A stretch of DNA of 64,000 nt, from positions 3,204,577-3,268,576 of the forward strand of contig OX638323.1 in assembly GCA_951812715.1 (NCBI GenBank), written 5' to 3'. The DNA is from an uncultured Pseudohongiella sp. (GTDB taxonomy: Bacteria; Pseudomonadota; Gammaproteobacteria; Pseudomonadales; Pseudohongiellaceae). The position numbers and the translations under genes are program-made. Below, in pieces: positions 17,855 to 28,389 of the stretch. The first letter of the stretch is position 1. Every line of letters begins with the position of its first letter. The notes below the pieces were generated by a model, which was not told where the DNA came from, searched no databases, and saw nothing but the letters and a program-made list of their open reading frames with translations.

Positions 17855-18829
17855 ATGAACTACGCTGAAGTCCAGACATTGCCGACTAATTTCGGCTTCC
17901 TGCTGCTGGAAGATTTTACGCTCATTTCCGTGTCGTCCGCGATCGAGACGCTGCGCATGGCAAATCGCGAGGCCGGAACCGAAGTCTATCGCTGGCGGAT
18001 GATTTCCGCGAGCGGTGACCCGGTTTCCGCCAGCGACGGCTTGACTATCAATGCTGATTTCGGAATCGGCGACGACGTGCAGTTCCGCGAACTGGACGCG
18101 GTCCTGGCGTGCGGTGGCGAGAGAGTCGAGCGCTTTTGCCCGAAACCGTTGATGCACTGGCTACGCACGTGCAGCGTCCTCGGACTGGCGCTTGGCGCTA
18201 CTTGTACAGGCAGTTACCTGTTGGCCAAAGCCGGGTTGCTTGACGGATACCGGTGCAGCATCCATTGGGAGAAATACGCCGCCCTGAACGCGGAGTTCCC
18301 GAAGGTTGCCGTCAGCCGAAGCATCTACACGATAGATCGCGACCGCTATACCAGCTCTGGCGGCACGGCGCCGATGGACATGATGCTGTACTTCATCCGC
18401 CGGCAACTCGGTGCGGAGATTTGCGCCGGGGTCGCCGACCAGTTCGTACACGAACGAATTCGCGACGCAAGGGACATGCAGCACGTACCATTGCGCCATC
18501 TGGTCGGAGGGCAATCGGCCAAATTGGTGGCCGCGGTGGAGCTGATGGAGAGCAATATCCGCGAGCCGCTCAGCCAGGTAGAATTGGCCTCCTATGTCGG
18601 ACTGTCGCGCCGCCAGCTACAGCGCCTGTTCCAGAAATACTTGCTGAGTTCGCCATCGAGCTACTACTTGTATTTGCGGCTGGCGCGCGCCCGCCAGTTG
18701 CTTTTCGAGACCAGTCTGAGCATAGTCGAAATCTCGGCCCAGACAGGCTTTGTCTCCAGCTCGCATTTCAGCACTACTTACCGGGAACTCTACGGCAAAA
18801 CGCCAAGCGTAGACCGCTCCGAAAGATAA
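17855..18829 (+). CDS. GlxA/GbdR-type AraC-family transcriptional regulator
   Basis: 324 aa: an N-terminal DJ-1/PfpI-like ligand domain (about residues 10-180, with LGATCTGSYLLAKAGLL in the pseudo-nucleophile region) and a C-terminal AraC double helix-turn-helix (about 220-320: ELASYVGLSRRQLQRLFQKY and IVEISAQTGFVSSSHFSTTYR). This architecture is shared by GbdR, SouR and CdhR, which sense glycine betaine/dimethylglycine, sarcosine and carnitine. Standing next to fhs and the demethylation genes, it is the likely activator of the region (inference). Ligand not deducible. Confidence 0.85.
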   Translation: MNYAEVQTLPTNFGFLLLEDFTLISVSSAIETLRMANREAGTEVYRWRMISASGDPVSASDGLTINADFGIGDDVQFRELDAVLACGGERVERFCPKPLMHWLRTCSVLGLALGATCTGSYLLAKAGLLDGYRCSIHWEKYAALNAEFPKVAVSRSIYTIDRDRYTSSGGTAPMDMMLYFIRRQLGAEICAGVADQFVHERIRDARDMQHVPLRHLVGGQSAKLVAAVELMESNIREPLSQVELASYVGLSRRQLQRLFQKYLLSSPSSYYLYLRLARARQLLFETSLSIVEISAQTGFVSSSHFSTTYRELYGKTPSVDRSER

Positions 18830-19027
18830 TGGGGGGCTGCGTTTTAGCGCGGATTGCCGGTCAGGAATCAATCTCGATATTGGCTGTGCGACGAATTTAC
18901 TTGCAGAAGAGACAGGGCTTATTGAGCACTGCCGGACAAGCCGAATACTCTTCCGGTCCAAAATCCATTCCGGCGACAAGGCGCACTATTCGAAACCACG
19001 CTGTTTACAGGAGAAAACAGAAATCCA

Positions 19028-20701
19028 ATGTCACAAAAATCCGATATTGAAATCGCTCGCGCGGCCAGAATGCTGCCGATAACGGAGATCGCCGACAAAA
19101 TCGGTATCGCCGACCATGCCGTTCCCTACGGCAGCGCCAAGGCCAAGCTGGACTTTGCCGCCATTGAGAATTCACGGCCGAGCGCCGCCGGCAAGCTGAT
19201 CCTGGTGACGGCAGTGTCGCCGACGCCGGCCGGGGAGGGCAAGACGACGACGACCATCGGTCTCGGCGATGCGCTCAACCGCATCGGCAAGAAGGCGATA
19301 ATCTGCTTGCGCGAACCCAGTCTTGGCCCGTGTTTCGGCATGAAAGGCGGAGCGACCGGCGGCGGCTACGCCCAGGTCGCGCCAATGACCGACATCAACC
19401 TGCATTTCACCGGTGATTTCCACGCCATCGCAGCCGCACACAACTTGCTGGCGGCCCTGGTCGACAACCATGTCCACTGGCACGCCAATCCGGATCTGGA
19501 CCCGCGCCGGGTCACATGGCGGCGCGTGGTGGACATGAACGATCGCGCACTACGCCAGGTCATGATCGGTTTGGGCGGGTCCGCCCACGGCGTGCCCCGC
19601 GAGTCCGGCTTTGACATCACCAGCACCTCCGAGATCATGGCGATTTTCTGTCTGGCGCAAAACCTTGACGAATTGCAGCATCGGCTTGGCGCCATCGTGG
19701 TCGGCTATACCCGTGACGGAAAGCCTGTCACCGCGCGTGAACTTTCCGCGCAGGGTGCGATGACGGCCCTGCTCCAGGATGCCTTGCTGCCGAATCTCGC
19801 GCAGACGCTGGAGAACAATCCGGCGCTCATACACGGTGGACCGTTCGCGAACATCGCCCATGGCTGCAATTCGGTCATCGCGACGCGCACCGCGCTAAAG
19901 CTGGCGGATTACGTCGTGACCGAGGCCGGATTCGGCTCCGATCTCGGCGCCGAAAAGTTTTTCAACATAAAGTGCCGCACCGCCGGCCTGGCGCCTGACG
20001 CCGCGGTTCTAGTAGCGACCGTCAAGGCGCTCAAGATGCATGGCGGGGTCGCAAGAAATGACCTGCTGGACGAGGACAGCGCTGCTGTGTCGAAAGGCTG
20101 CGCCAACCTGGGACAACATCTCGCCATCCTCGCCCGGTTCGGCGTGCCGGCGGTAGTGGCGATCAATCGCCATCCGACCGACAGCGATGCCGAAGTCCGC
20201 GCCATCATGGACTATTGCCGTCAGGCGGGCGTCACCGCCGTCGAGTCGCGGCATTGGGCCGAAGGAGGCGCCGGCGCGGTCGAGTTAGCTCGGCATGTAG
20301 CGCAAGTGGCCGATTCGGGAATTGCCGATTTCCGCTTGCTTTATGAAGACGAACTTGACCTGTGGGAGAAAACCCGGTGTATAGCGAAGACGATCTACGG
20401 CGCCCAGGATATCGTCGCGCCGTCCAGCGTACGCAACGAATTCGCCAGACTGCAAGAAAGCAGCTATGGCGAATTTCCGGTTTGCATGGCCAAGACGCAA
20501 TACAGTTTCTCAACCGATCCCCAATTGCTCGGCGCCCCGAAGGACCACATCGTGGAAATCCGGGAAGTCCGCCTGTCAGTGGGCGCCGGCTTCATCGTGC
20601 CGGTGTGCGGCGCCATCATGACGATGCCGGGATTGCCGCGGAAGCCATCGGCCAACGATATTCAAGTGGACTCGGAAGGCATGATCGAAGGACTGGGCTG
20701 A
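19028..20701 (+). CDS. fhs: formate-tetrahydrofolate ligase
   Basis: 557 aa ATP-dependent formyl-THF synthetase. P-loop [10 protein letters not shown] (residues 66-75), [18 protein letters not shown] and the C-terminal [20 protein letters not shown] are family hallmarks; length matches the family. In methyl-oxidising bacteria it runs in reverse, giving formate and ATP, which here would feed the Fds operon 4 kb upstream. Stands alone after a 198-bp gap, with GGAG about 14 bases before the ATG. Confidence 0.95.
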   Translation: MSQKSDIEIARAARMLPITEIADKIGIADHAVPYGSAKAKLDFAAIENSRPSAAGKLILVTAVSPTPAGEGKTTTTIGLGDALNRIGKKAIICLREPSLGPCFGMKGGATGGGYAQVAPMTDINLHFTGDFHAIAAAHNLLAALVDNHVHWHANPDLDPRRVTWRRVVDMNDRALRQVMIGLGGSAHGVPRESGFDITSTSEIMAIFCLAQNLDELQHRLGAIVVGYTRDGKPVTARELSAQGAMTALLQDALLPNLAQTLENNPALIHGGPFANIAHGCNSVIATRTALKLADYVVTEAGFGSDLGAEKFFNIKCRTAGLAPDAAVLVATVKALKMHGGVARNDLLDEDSAAVSKGCANLGQHLAILARFGVPAVVAINRHPTDSDAEVRAIMDYCRQAGVTAVESRHWAEGGAGAVELARHVAQVADSGIADFRLLYEDELDLWEKTRCIAKTIYGAQDIVAPSSVRNEFARLQESSYGEFPVCMAKTQYSFSTDPQLLGAPKDHIVEIREVRLSVGAGFIVPVCGAIMTMPGLPRKPSANDIQVDSEGMIEGLG

Positions 20702-20713
20702 CGCCTTGGGCAA

Positions 20714-20817
20714 GCTCTGGAAAATTCCAGTCCAGTCGCGGAGCGCAGCTCCGCGCCGTTGCTGCCGCGCTTGAAGCTAGGCTTCGAAAACGCTTGCCTT
20801 CAGCCCTGGAATTTTTC
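20714..20817. repeat. structured intergenic repeat, site D
   Basis: Between the convergent fhs and flavoprotein genes. Contains a perfect hairpin 20737-20755 (CGCGGAGC/GCTCCGCG, loop GCA), a second at 20771-20787 (TTGAAGC/GCTTCGA) and outer complementary arms ggaaaattccag and ctggaatttttc at either end. The GC-loop-GC cores resemble sites A-C. It could act as a two-way terminator. Confidence 0.5.
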
Positions 20818-20966
20818 ATTGCCGCAACCCGCGCGTTATTTTTTCCAACGGATTCAATGGCTTGCACCATCGAATCCGGCAGATATCCGTGTGCCGCGCG
20901 GAAGCTCCGATAATTCAGAGCTTGCTTAAAGGATTCCGCGGCGTTCGCGAACCGATCGATCCGCCG

Positions 20967-23435
20967 TCAACAACGGATGCGTTGGCCGGCGGGATCGTAC
21001 ATCGGCCTGGATGAGGCTTCCGCCGGAATCCTTTCTCCGGCCACCTCGATGCTGAATTCCCCCGCAGACAGGTCCGGCGCCTTCGCCGTATCGACATAGC
21101 CCAGGCCGACCGCTCCGCCAAGCGTGTGGCCGTAAGCGCCCGAGGTAATGCGCCCGACCAGCGCATCACCCGCCCAGACGGGTTCGTCGTGATAGAGCAA
21201 GGGCTTGGGGTCCAGCAGCCGGAATTGCAACAAGCGCTTCGCCGGCCCCGTCCGTTTCTGCTCCAGCAAGGCCTCCCGGCCTATGAATCCGCCCGGCTTG
21301 TCGAACTTGACGGCGAAGCCCAGGCCCGCCTCCAGCGGCGTGTCCTCGTCGGTAATGTCGTGGCCCCAATGCCGGTAGGCCTTTTCGATGCGCAGCGAAT
21401 CGAGCGCATGATAGCCGGCGTGAGTCAGGCCGAACGCCGAGCCGGCCTCGACAATGGCGTCGTAGACGCCGGCCGTGAACTCGGTGGGGATGTAGAGTTC
21501 CCAGCCGAGTTCGCCGACATAGGTGATCCGGGAAGCTCGCACCAGCGCCTGGCCGAGTTCGATTTCTTGGCTGCGGCCGAATGGAAAGGCTACGTGGGAA
21601 AGATCGTCGGGGCTCAGCGACTGTAGCAATGACCGGGAGTTCGGGCCCATGATCGAAACCACGCCCATCGCAGACGACACATTGGTCGCAAGACAATGGC
21701 TTTCGGCCGGAATATGCCTTTGCAGCCAATTGAAGTCGCGGACTTCGGTGGCGGCCGCGGTAACGACGAGATAGCAATCCTCGCGCAGCCGGGTGACTGT
21801 CAGGTCAGCCTCGATACCGCCCCGCTCGTTGAGCCACTGCGTGTAGACAATACGGCCCGGGGTCACGTCGATATCGTTCGCGCAGATACAATTCAGCACC
21901 CGGGCAGCGTCTTGACCCTGAACCTGAAACTTGGCGAACGAGGATTGATCGAAGAGTCCCACGCGCTCGCGCACCGCCCGGTGCTCCGCCGCCGAATATT
22001 CGAACCAGTTCTGCCGTCCCCAACTGTACTCGTAATGCGCCAGGTCGGGCCGGGGTTCAGGAAGAGCGGCATACCAGTTGGGTCGTTCCCAGCCGGCAAG
22101 CTCGCCGTGGCAGGCGCCAACGGCCTGCAGGCGATCATGGAGCGGCGATTTTCGAACGCCCCGGGCAGTCTCGAATTGACGGTAGGGGTAATGCGCCGCG
22201 TATAGCAGACCGAGACTTTCGGAAACCCGCTCGCGCAGGTAACTCCGATTGCGCTGGAAGGGCTGATTGCGGCGCAGGTCGACTTCCCAGAGGTCCGAAG
22301 GTGGGTGTCCTATGCGAATCCATTCCGAAAGCACCTTGCCGATGCCGCCGGCGGATTGCAGGCCGATGGAATTCAGTCCTGCCGCGACGAAGCAGTTGTC
22401 CTGCTCCGGCGCCTGGCCGATGTGATAGCGCACATCCGGCGTAAAGCTCTCCGGCCCGCAGAAGAATTTGGCGAGACCGGCGGTTTCCAGCGCCGGCACT
22501 CGAACCATGGCCTGTTCGAGAATCGGCTCGAAATGCTCCAGGCTGCCCGGAATCTCGTCGAAACAGAAGTCTTCGGGAATGCCGTCGCTCGCCCAGGGGC
22601 GGGAGTGAGGTTCGAAGGCGCCGACCAGTAACTTGCCGGCGTCGTACTTGAAGTAGGAACAGGCGTCGTAATCTCGCACTACCGGCAAGTCCGGGTGCAA
22701 CCCCGACACCGAATCGAACAGGGCGTAATAGTGCTCGCAGGCGTGCAGCGGAACGTTCACGCCGATCGAAGCCGCCAGTTCCCGGGTCCACATACCAGCA
22801 CACAGGACCACACAGTCCGCTTCGATTTCACCCCGGTTCGTGGCCACTCCGGACACGCGGCCGCCCGCGGTGTGTATGGCCGTGACCGCGGTGTTTTCTA
22901 CGATGCGCGCACCGGCGGCTCTGGCGCCTTTGGCCAGGGCGTTGGTGACGTCCACCGCATTCGCGTAGCCGTCGGAGAGAATATGGATTCCTCCGAGTAC
23001 GTCTTCGACATTGAGCAAGGGAACCTTCGCGCCGATGTCAGCGGGTTCGAGCACCTGCACGTCCAATCCGAAAACTTTCGCCATGGACGCGCTGCGCCTG
23101 AGTTCCTCGAAGCGCTCTTCGTTGGTGGCGAGCGAAATGGAACCGCAGCGCCGATAACCGGTCGCCTGGCCGGTTTCCGCTTCCAGGCGCAGGTAGAGTT
23201 CGCTGGTATAGCGCGCCAGTTCGGTCATGTTGACGGAGGTGCGCAGTTGACCCACCAGGCCTGCCGCGTGCCAGGTGGTGCCGGAAGTGAGTTGCTTGCG
23301 CTCCAGCAGTACGACGTCCGCAACGCCGTCCCTTGCCAGGTGATATGCGACCGAACAGCCGATCACGCCGCCGCCGATGACGACGACGCTCGCACGGCGC
23401 GGCAATTCGGCTTTGGGTATGGGCCGGCTCGTCAC
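20967..23435 (-). CDS. dimethylglycine/sarcosine dehydrogenase-like flavoprotein with GcvT domains (paralogue 1)
   Basis: 822 aa. N-terminal FAD domain with [10 protein letters not shown] (Rossmann motif, residues 17-26) and the covalent-FAD motif TTWHAAG (H56), then a linker and C-terminal GcvT/aminomethyltransferase domains that bind THF and capture the methyl group as methylene-THF. Starts with GTG, 6 bp after the stop of paralogue 2, so the pair is one operon. The family acts on dimethylglycine, sarcosine or related N-methyl amines; which one is not readable from sequence. Confidence 0.87.
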   Translation of the reverse strand: MTSRPIPKAELPRRASVVVIGGGVIGCSVAYHLARDGVADVVLLERKQLTSGTTWHAAGLVGQLRTSVNMTELARYTSELYLRLEAETGQATGYRRCGSISLATNEERFEELRRSASMAKVFGLDVQVLEPADIGAKVPLLNVEDVLGGIHILSDGYANAVDVTNALAKGARAAGARIVENTAVTAIHTAGGRVSGVATNRGEIEADCVVLCAGMWTRELAASIGVNVPLHACEHYYALFDSVSGLHPDLPVVRDYDACSYFKYDAGKLLVGAFEPHSRPWASDGIPEDFCFDEIPGSLEHFEPILEQAMVRVPALETAGLAKFFCGPESFTPDVRYHIGQAPEQDNCFVAAGLNSIGLQSAGGIGKVLSEWIRIGHPPSDLWEVDLRRNQPFQRNRSYLRERVSESLGLLYAAHYPYRQFETARGVRKSPLHDRLQAVGACHGELAGWERPNWYAALPEPRPDLAHYEYSWGRQNWFEYSAAEHRAVRERVGLFDQSSFAKFQVQGQDAARVLNCICANDIDVTPGRIVYTQWLNERGGIEADLTVTRLREDCYLVVTAAATEVRDFNWLQRHIPAESHCLATNVSSAMGVVSIMGPNSRSLLQSLSPDDLSHVAFPFGRSQEIELGQALVRASRITYVGELGWELYIPTEFTAGVYDAIVEAGSAFGLTHAGYHALDSLRIEKAYRHWGHDITDEDTPLEAGLGFAVKFDKPGGFIGREALLEQKRTGPAKRLLQFRLLDPKPLLYHDEPVWAGDALVGRITSGAYGHTLGGAVGLGYVDTAKAPDLSAGEFSIEVAGERIPAEASSRPMYDPAGQRIRC

Positions 23436-23441
23436 TGGTCG

Positions 23442-25856
23442 TCAGGCGCGCAAGCGCTCGTTTGCCGGGTCGTGAACCGGGTCGGTATGTATGGTCGCTT
23501 GCCGCCTTTGCCCCAGCACTTCCACCGTCAACGCGGCGCCTGGCGCGGCGAGCGCGGGCGGGACGTAACCGAAACCGAGACTTTGCCGCACATAATGGCC
23601 ATAGCCGCCGGACGTGGTAATTCCGACGCAACTTTCGCCCGAGTAAATCGGCTCTCCGCCTTGTACGTCCGCGTCGCCGGAATCGAGGCTGAAGTAAATG
23701 AGTTGCAGCGTGCGGTCGCGCTGTTCGAGCGTCGCCTTGCGGCCGGTGAAATCGCCCTTGTCGAACTTGATGAATCGTTCCATGGCGGCGTCGATCAGGG
23801 TGACTTCGTTGGTCAGTTCCGAACCCCATGCGCGATACGCCTTTTCCAGCCTCAAGCTATTGACCGCGTAGAGACCGAAATTGCGGATGCCGTCCTCCGC
23901 GCCGGCCTCCAGCAAGGCATCGTACAGCGCTTCCATGTGTGCCATCGGCGGATGCAGTTCCCAGCCCAATTCGCCCACGTAGTTCACCCGCAGCGTCCGT
24001 ACAGGCATGCCGGCAATATCGATCTCCCTGCCGCTGAGCCAGGGAAAGACGCTGGTCGCCAGTGGCGCGTCCGTTACCCGCGCCAGAACGTCCCGGGCAT
24101 GGGGCCCGGCCAGCACAATCACGCCGCGGCGGTCGGTGACGTTGGCAATGCGCACCTGCTCGCCGGGACGCATACCCTGTTCGAGGTGGTCCAGATCGCG
24201 CAATTCGGCGCCGGCCGCGGAAAGAATATAAAAGGAATCGTCGTCGAGGCGGGTGATCGTTACCTCACCCTGGATGCGCCCGTTTTCGGACAACAGATGC
24301 GTCAACGCGATGCGGCCTCGCCTGGGCAGCCGGTTGGCGCAAAGCCTGTCCAGCAGCGTTTCCGCGTCCCGGCCCGTTACCTCGTACTTGGCAAAGCCCG
24401 AAAGATCCAGGATTCCGACCCGTTCGCGCACCGCCAGACACTCTTCGCGCACAAGTTCGAAGACATTGTTGTGACGGAAATCGTACTCCTCTTCACGCCC
24501 GTCCGGCGAGAACCACTTGGGCCGCTCCCAGCCGAAGGTTTCCGTATATACGCAGCCCTGTGCGCGCAACTTGTCGTACAGGGGGCTCGTTCGGAGCCCG
24601 CGGGCCGCCGGCAGTTCTTCTCCCGGCAAGGCCGTGGCGTAGGTCATGCCATAGTCCTGGCGGCCTCTGGCCCGCATGTAGTCGGCATCGGCAAACACGC
24701 CGAAGCGCCGCGGGTCGAATCCGGTCATGTTGATTTCGGAGTCGCCGTGCAACATCCACTGGGCCAGGTACTTGCCGCAGCCGGCGCCCTGGGCGATGCC
24801 GAAGGACGAACCGCAGCACAGCCAGAAGTTGCGCAGTCCGCCCACGGGCCCGAGCAAGGGCAGCCCGTCGGGACTGTGGGAGATGGCGCCGTTGACGATG
24901 CGTTTGATTCCCGCCGGCTCGATGATGGGCATGCGCTCCATGGCGCGGCCCAGCCAGGGCATCAGGCGCTCCAGGTCGTCGGCGAACAGTTCGCTATCGG
25001 ACTCCCAAGGCGGCATTCCGTCAGGCTGCCAGGCTTCGGCGATACCTTCGGCCTCGTAGATTCCGATCAGGCCGGATTTCTGTTCCTGGCGAATATAGGC
25101 CGAAGCCCAGGGGTCGCGGGTTACGGGTAACTCGTCACTTCTCTCGGCCAGTTCCGGCAACTGATCCGAAACCAGATAGTGGTGCTGGAGGTTGCAGATT
25201 GGCAGGTCCACTCCCACCATTCGCGACACTTGCCGGGCGAAACAACCTGCCGCGTTAACCACGGTTTCGGCGATAACCGTCCCTTGATCGGTAGTCACTT
25301 CCCATTCGCCGCCGGGCAGGGCGTTGATGCCCGTCACCCGGTTGCCGCGAACGATCCGGGCGCCATTGTCGCGGGCGCCCTTGGCCATCGCTTGGGTGAG
25401 CCCGGACGGATCGGCATGGCCGTCGTTGCGGGTCCAGGCCCCGGCCAGCACGCCTTCGGTGGTGATGAAAGGATTCAGTTTGCCGATTTGCTCGACATCG
25501 ATGATCTCCATGTGATAACCGACCTCGGCGGCTATCCCCCGCAGGTATCGGAACCAGTCCAGGTCCCGCTCGGTCAATGCGAAGCGAATGCTGCCGCAAC
25601 CGTGCCAACCAACGGCCTGGCCGGTCAATTGCTCCAGTTCACGGTACAGGGAGTTGCTGTATTCGTGGATTTTGGCGAGATTGTAGTTGCCGACCAGATT
25701 GGGACACTGACCGGCCGCGTGCCAGGTCGAGCCCGAGGTCAATTCGCCTTTTTCGATCAGCAAGACATCGCTGCACCCCTCTTCGGCCAGGTGATACAGC
25801 AGTCCGACACCCATGATGCCGCCGCCGACGATGACTATGCGGGCCTGGCTTTCCAT
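23442..25856 (-). CDS. dimethylglycine dehydrogenase-like flavoprotein with GcvT domains (paralogue 2)
   Basis: 804 aa with the same layout: IVIVGGGIMG at the start, covalent-FAD His in GSTWHAAG (H46), and GcvT domains over the second half ([26 protein letters not shown]). GGAGAA precedes the ATG. Transcribed divergently from the MttB-like gene at 26040, so both probably share the 183-bp control region. A likely tandem duplication followed by specialisation (inference). Confidence 0.88.
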   Translation of the reverse strand: MESQARIVIVGGGIMGVGLLYHLAEEGCSDVLLIEKGELTSGSTWHAAGQCPNLVGNYNLAKIHEYSNSLYRELEQLTGQAVGWHGCGSIRFALTERDLDWFRYLRGIAAEVGYHMEIIDVEQIGKLNPFITTEGVLAGAWTRNDGHADPSGLTQAMAKGARDNGARIVRGNRVTGINALPGGEWEVTTDQGTVIAETVVNAAGCFARQVSRMVGVDLPICNLQHHYLVSDQLPELAERSDELPVTRDPWASAYIRQEQKSGLIGIYEAEGIAEAWQPDGMPPWESDSELFADDLERLMPWLGRAMERMPIIEPAGIKRIVNGAISHSPDGLPLLGPVGGLRNFWLCCGSSFGIAQGAGCGKYLAQWMLHGDSEINMTGFDPRRFGVFADADYMRARGRQDYGMTYATALPGEELPAARGLRTSPLYDKLRAQGCVYTETFGWERPKWFSPDGREEEYDFRHNNVFELVREECLAVRERVGILDLSGFAKYEVTGRDAETLLDRLCANRLPRRGRIALTHLLSENGRIQGEVTITRLDDDSFYILSAAGAELRDLDHLEQGMRPGEQVRIANVTDRRGVIVLAGPHARDVLARVTDAPLATSVFPWLSGREIDIAGMPVRTLRVNYVGELGWELHPPMAHMEALYDALLEAGAEDGIRNFGLYAVNSLRLEKAYRAWGSELTNEVTLIDAAMERFIKFDKGDFTGRKATLEQRDRTLQLIYFSLDSGDADVQGGEPIYSGESCVGITTSGGYGHYVRQSLGFGYVPPALAAPGAALTVEVLGQRRQATIHTDPVHDPANERLRA

Positions 25857-26039
25857 ACTGTTCTCCGGCGACTGGCGCTTGTAGGCTGATTTTCGCCTTG
25901 CGCGGTCCTGCTATGCAATGCTTGCGAGTCAGAAAAATATCGATTTTTTTGCATGGATTTCGATTGACAGAAATCTTCAGTGGATCGAAACTCGCGGCAA
26001 GGACATTTGCAAAAAATTTCGCATCGGGAGAACGTTGCC

Positions 26040-27587
26040 ATGGCAAGAAGAGCAGGAGGCAGGGAGGCGCGCCGGGCAGCTCGCGCCGCGCCGCTGGCCG
26101 AAGCCGCCAAGCCCGTTCGGCCGGGGCATAGCGGCGGCCAGTACCGGCCGCTCAGCGATGAAGGCGTCGCGGCGGTAGTCGACAACGCCTTTCGCATTCT
26201 CGAACAGGTCGGATTCGCCGACGCCACGCCGCATTGCATCGAGACCTGTACCGCGGCCGGCGCGGTGCTCGGTGACGACGGCCGCCTGCGCATGCCCCGC
26301 GGCCTGGTGGAAAAAACGCTGCAACAGGCCCGGCGCAACCTGACGCTGTACGCCAGGGATCCGCGCCACGATCTGGACCTGAGCGGCGCCCGGGTGCACT
26401 TCTCCACCGCCGGCGCAGCGGTGCAATGCGCCGACCCGGAAAACAATCTCTACCGGGAATCCACCGCCCAGGATCTCTACGACATGGCGCGCATCGCCGA
26501 TACCTGCGAGCACATTCACATGTTCCAGCGGACCTGCGTTCCCCGGGACATAGTCGACAACTGCGAACTGGACATCAATACGCTGTATTGCTGCCTTATG
26601 GGAACGAGCAAGCATGTCGGCTCTAGCTGGACCCTGCCGGAGCACCTGGAAATGAGTTTCGAGATGCTGCACAGGATCGCCGGCGGTGAGGACGCCTGGC
26701 GGGCGCGGCCTTTTGTCAGTCAGTCCAACTGCTTCGTGGTGCCGCCGATGAAATTCGCGACCGACGCCATGGAATGCTTGCGGGTTGCAGTGCAGGGCGG
26801 CATGCCGGTGTTGCTGCTTTCGGCAGGCCAGGCGGGCGCCACCGGTCCGGCCTTCCTCGCCGGAACCGTATCCCAGGCATGGGCCGAATGCCTGGGCGGG
26901 CTGGTCTATGTCAATGTAATCGAACCTGGCGCTCCTGCGATTCTCGGCGCCTGGCCCTTTGTTTCGGATTTGCGCACCGGCGCAATGAGCGGCGGTTCGC
27001 CGGAGCAGGGCCTGCTGTCCGCCGCCTGCGCGCAGGTGGGCAATTACCTCGACCTGCCTTTCGGCACCGCCTGCGGCATGTCCGACGCCAAGTTTCCCGA
27101 TTTCCAGGCCGGCGCCGAGCGTGCTTCGACCGTACTGTCGGCGGCGCTGTCCGGGGCGAACATCGTCTATGAATCCGCCGGCATGTACGCAAGTCTGCTG
27201 AGCGTGTGCCCGGAAAGCCTGTTGCTGGATAACGACGTCCTCGGCGGCATCGGCCGGGCGGTCCGGGGGATCGAGGTCAATTCCCGGACCCTGAGCTTCG
27301 ATGAGATCAATCAGATCTGCGTCGGCGGGGAAGGGCATTACCTTGGCTCCAGCAACACTTTGCAGGTGATGCAGAGTGAATACGTCTACCCGGCCTTGAG
27401 TGACCGCAACAGTCCCAACGTCTGGGAAGAAACGGGCAAACCGGTCCACCTTGAACAGGCTATCGCCAAAAAACGCGAAATCCTCGCCGGCCCCGCGCCC
27501 CGCCACATCAGCGACGAACTCGACGCGCAATTGCGGGCGGATTTCCCGATCTTCCTGTCCCGGGAGGAGATGGGACGATTACTTTGA
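26040..27587 (+). CDS. MttB-superfamily (non-pyrrolysine) methyltransferase 1
   Basis: 515 aa COG5598 protein related to trimethylamine and glycine-betaine methyltransferases (MttB/MtgB). The frame has no internal TAG, so pyrrolysine is not used, as in MtgB. Conserved segments include RILEQVGFADATP near the N-terminus, VHFSTAGAA and SAGQAGATGPAFLAGT. The ATG was chosen for GGGAGAA just upstream; the open frame extends 20 codons further without support. No corrinoid protein is adjacent, so it must use the one at 36518 or act otherwise. A TTGACA lies at 25974-25979 but its -10 is poor. Confidence 0.82.
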   Translation: MARRAGGREARRAARAAPLAEAAKPVRPGHSGGQYRPLSDEGVAAVVDNAFRILEQVGFADATPHCIETCTAAGAVLGDDGRLRMPRGLVEKTLQQARRNLTLYARDPRHDLDLSGARVHFSTAGAAVQCADPENNLYRESTAQDLYDMARIADTCEHIHMFQRTCVPRDIVDNCELDINTLYCCLMGTSKHVGSSWTLPEHLEMSFEMLHRIAGGEDAWRARPFVSQSNCFVVPPMKFATDAMECLRVAVQGGMPVLLLSAGQAGATGPAFLAGTVSQAWAECLGGLVYVNVIEPGAPAILGAWPFVSDLRTGAMSGGSPEQGLLSAACAQVGNYLDLPFGTACGMSDAKFPDFQAGAERASTVLSAALSGANIVYESAGMYASLLSVCPESLLLDNDVLGGIGRAVRGIEVNSRTLSFDEINQICVGGEGHYLGSSNTLQVMQSEYVYPALSDRNSPNVWEETGKPVHLEQAIAKKREILAGPAPRHISDELDAQLRADFPIFLSREEMGRLL

Positions 27588-27816
27588 CCTTAGAATGGTC
27601 CGCGCAAGTTTCCTCGTTTCGCTCTTAAATCCCTGTATGAGCGGTGGGTAGAGGGCTTCCCTTGTGTTTCGAAAGTATGCGTTCCGAGTGATATGAGATT
27701 TTTGCAAGGCTCTGTTAAAGACGCATATTGCTACAAATATTGGTTCCAATCACTTCACTTTAACAAGAATATTTCTTCTAACGAAGGCTAAATGCAATAT
27801 TGGCGTGGGTTGTAAT

Positions 27817-28101
27817 ATGTTTCTAAAAGAAAGATCTTGTCCGAATTGCGAATATGGAAAAATTCTCACTTCTGAACTTCCGAAACAAGCAAGATGTTTA
27901 TATTGTAATAAACTTATTGAGGTATCATTAATGCCACAAGTTATTGTCGGAGTCGGATTTACTTTCCTTGTGTTCCTATTTATATATTTGGAACATTTAG
28001 TTGCCGCAGTCATCGTTCTGGCACTATTTGGCGTATATAATGTGTTTTTCAATCAGATTAGAAGTTCATACTTCTCTTTGAAGTGTTATGACGATGATTA
28101 G
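27817..28101 (+). CDS. small zinc-ribbon membrane protein, unknown
   Basis: 94 aa, AT-rich unlike its neighbours. N-terminal two-CxxC zinc ribbon (CPNC...CLYC), then two hydrophobic segments (VIVGVGFTFLVFLFIYL and LVAAVIVLALFGVYNVFF). A GTG four codons upstream is an alternative start. No recognised family. Between the MttB-like gene and an IS3 fragment, so probably acquired DNA. Confidence 0.55.
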   Translation: MFLKERSCPNCEYGKILTSELPKQARCLYCNKLIEVSLMPQVIVGVGFTFLVFLFIYLEHLVAAVIVLALFGVYNVFFNQIRSSYFSLKCYDDD

Positions 28102-28221
28102 AGAGCCAACAAATAGATGTTTGATCTTTGGAACTAATTGATATTGGGGGTGTAGACTTACAATATGAATAACTGGTTAGCAAGACTTCGGCTAAACTAA
28201 TGAAGTGTTTTAACTTTCGGG

Positions 28222-28389
28222 ATGATTGACCACGGTTACGAGCTGTCCCGGTCCCGGCAGTGTGGACTGCTTGGTGTGAGTCGTTCCTCAAGGTATCGAC
28301 CGCCATCTGGAGAGAGCGCGGAGAAGAAGGCTGTGGGAGGTTCTCTTGGATCCTCTGCTAACCAGATTATGATTGATCCTCAGTCTTGA
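28222..28389 (+). pseudogene. IS3-family OrfB N-terminal fragment
   Basis: 56-codon reading beginning MIDHGYELSRSRQCGLLGVS, the typical start of IS3-group transposase OrfB (helix-turn-helix before the integrase core), then degenerating after GESAEKKAV. The catalytic domain is missing. Its end overlaps the last bases of the BCCT transporter gene on the other strand. Confidence 0.65.

Noticed and set aside
22695..25130. 811-codon open frame on the plus strand
   Set aside because: Antisense to the two DMGDH-like flavoproteins, spanning both; reading is Arg/Gly/Gln-rich without motifs.
25857..26039. Cobalamin or glycine riboswitch upstream of the methyltransferase genes
   Set aside because: I found no B12-box or glycine-aptamer core here or at 34695-34946.
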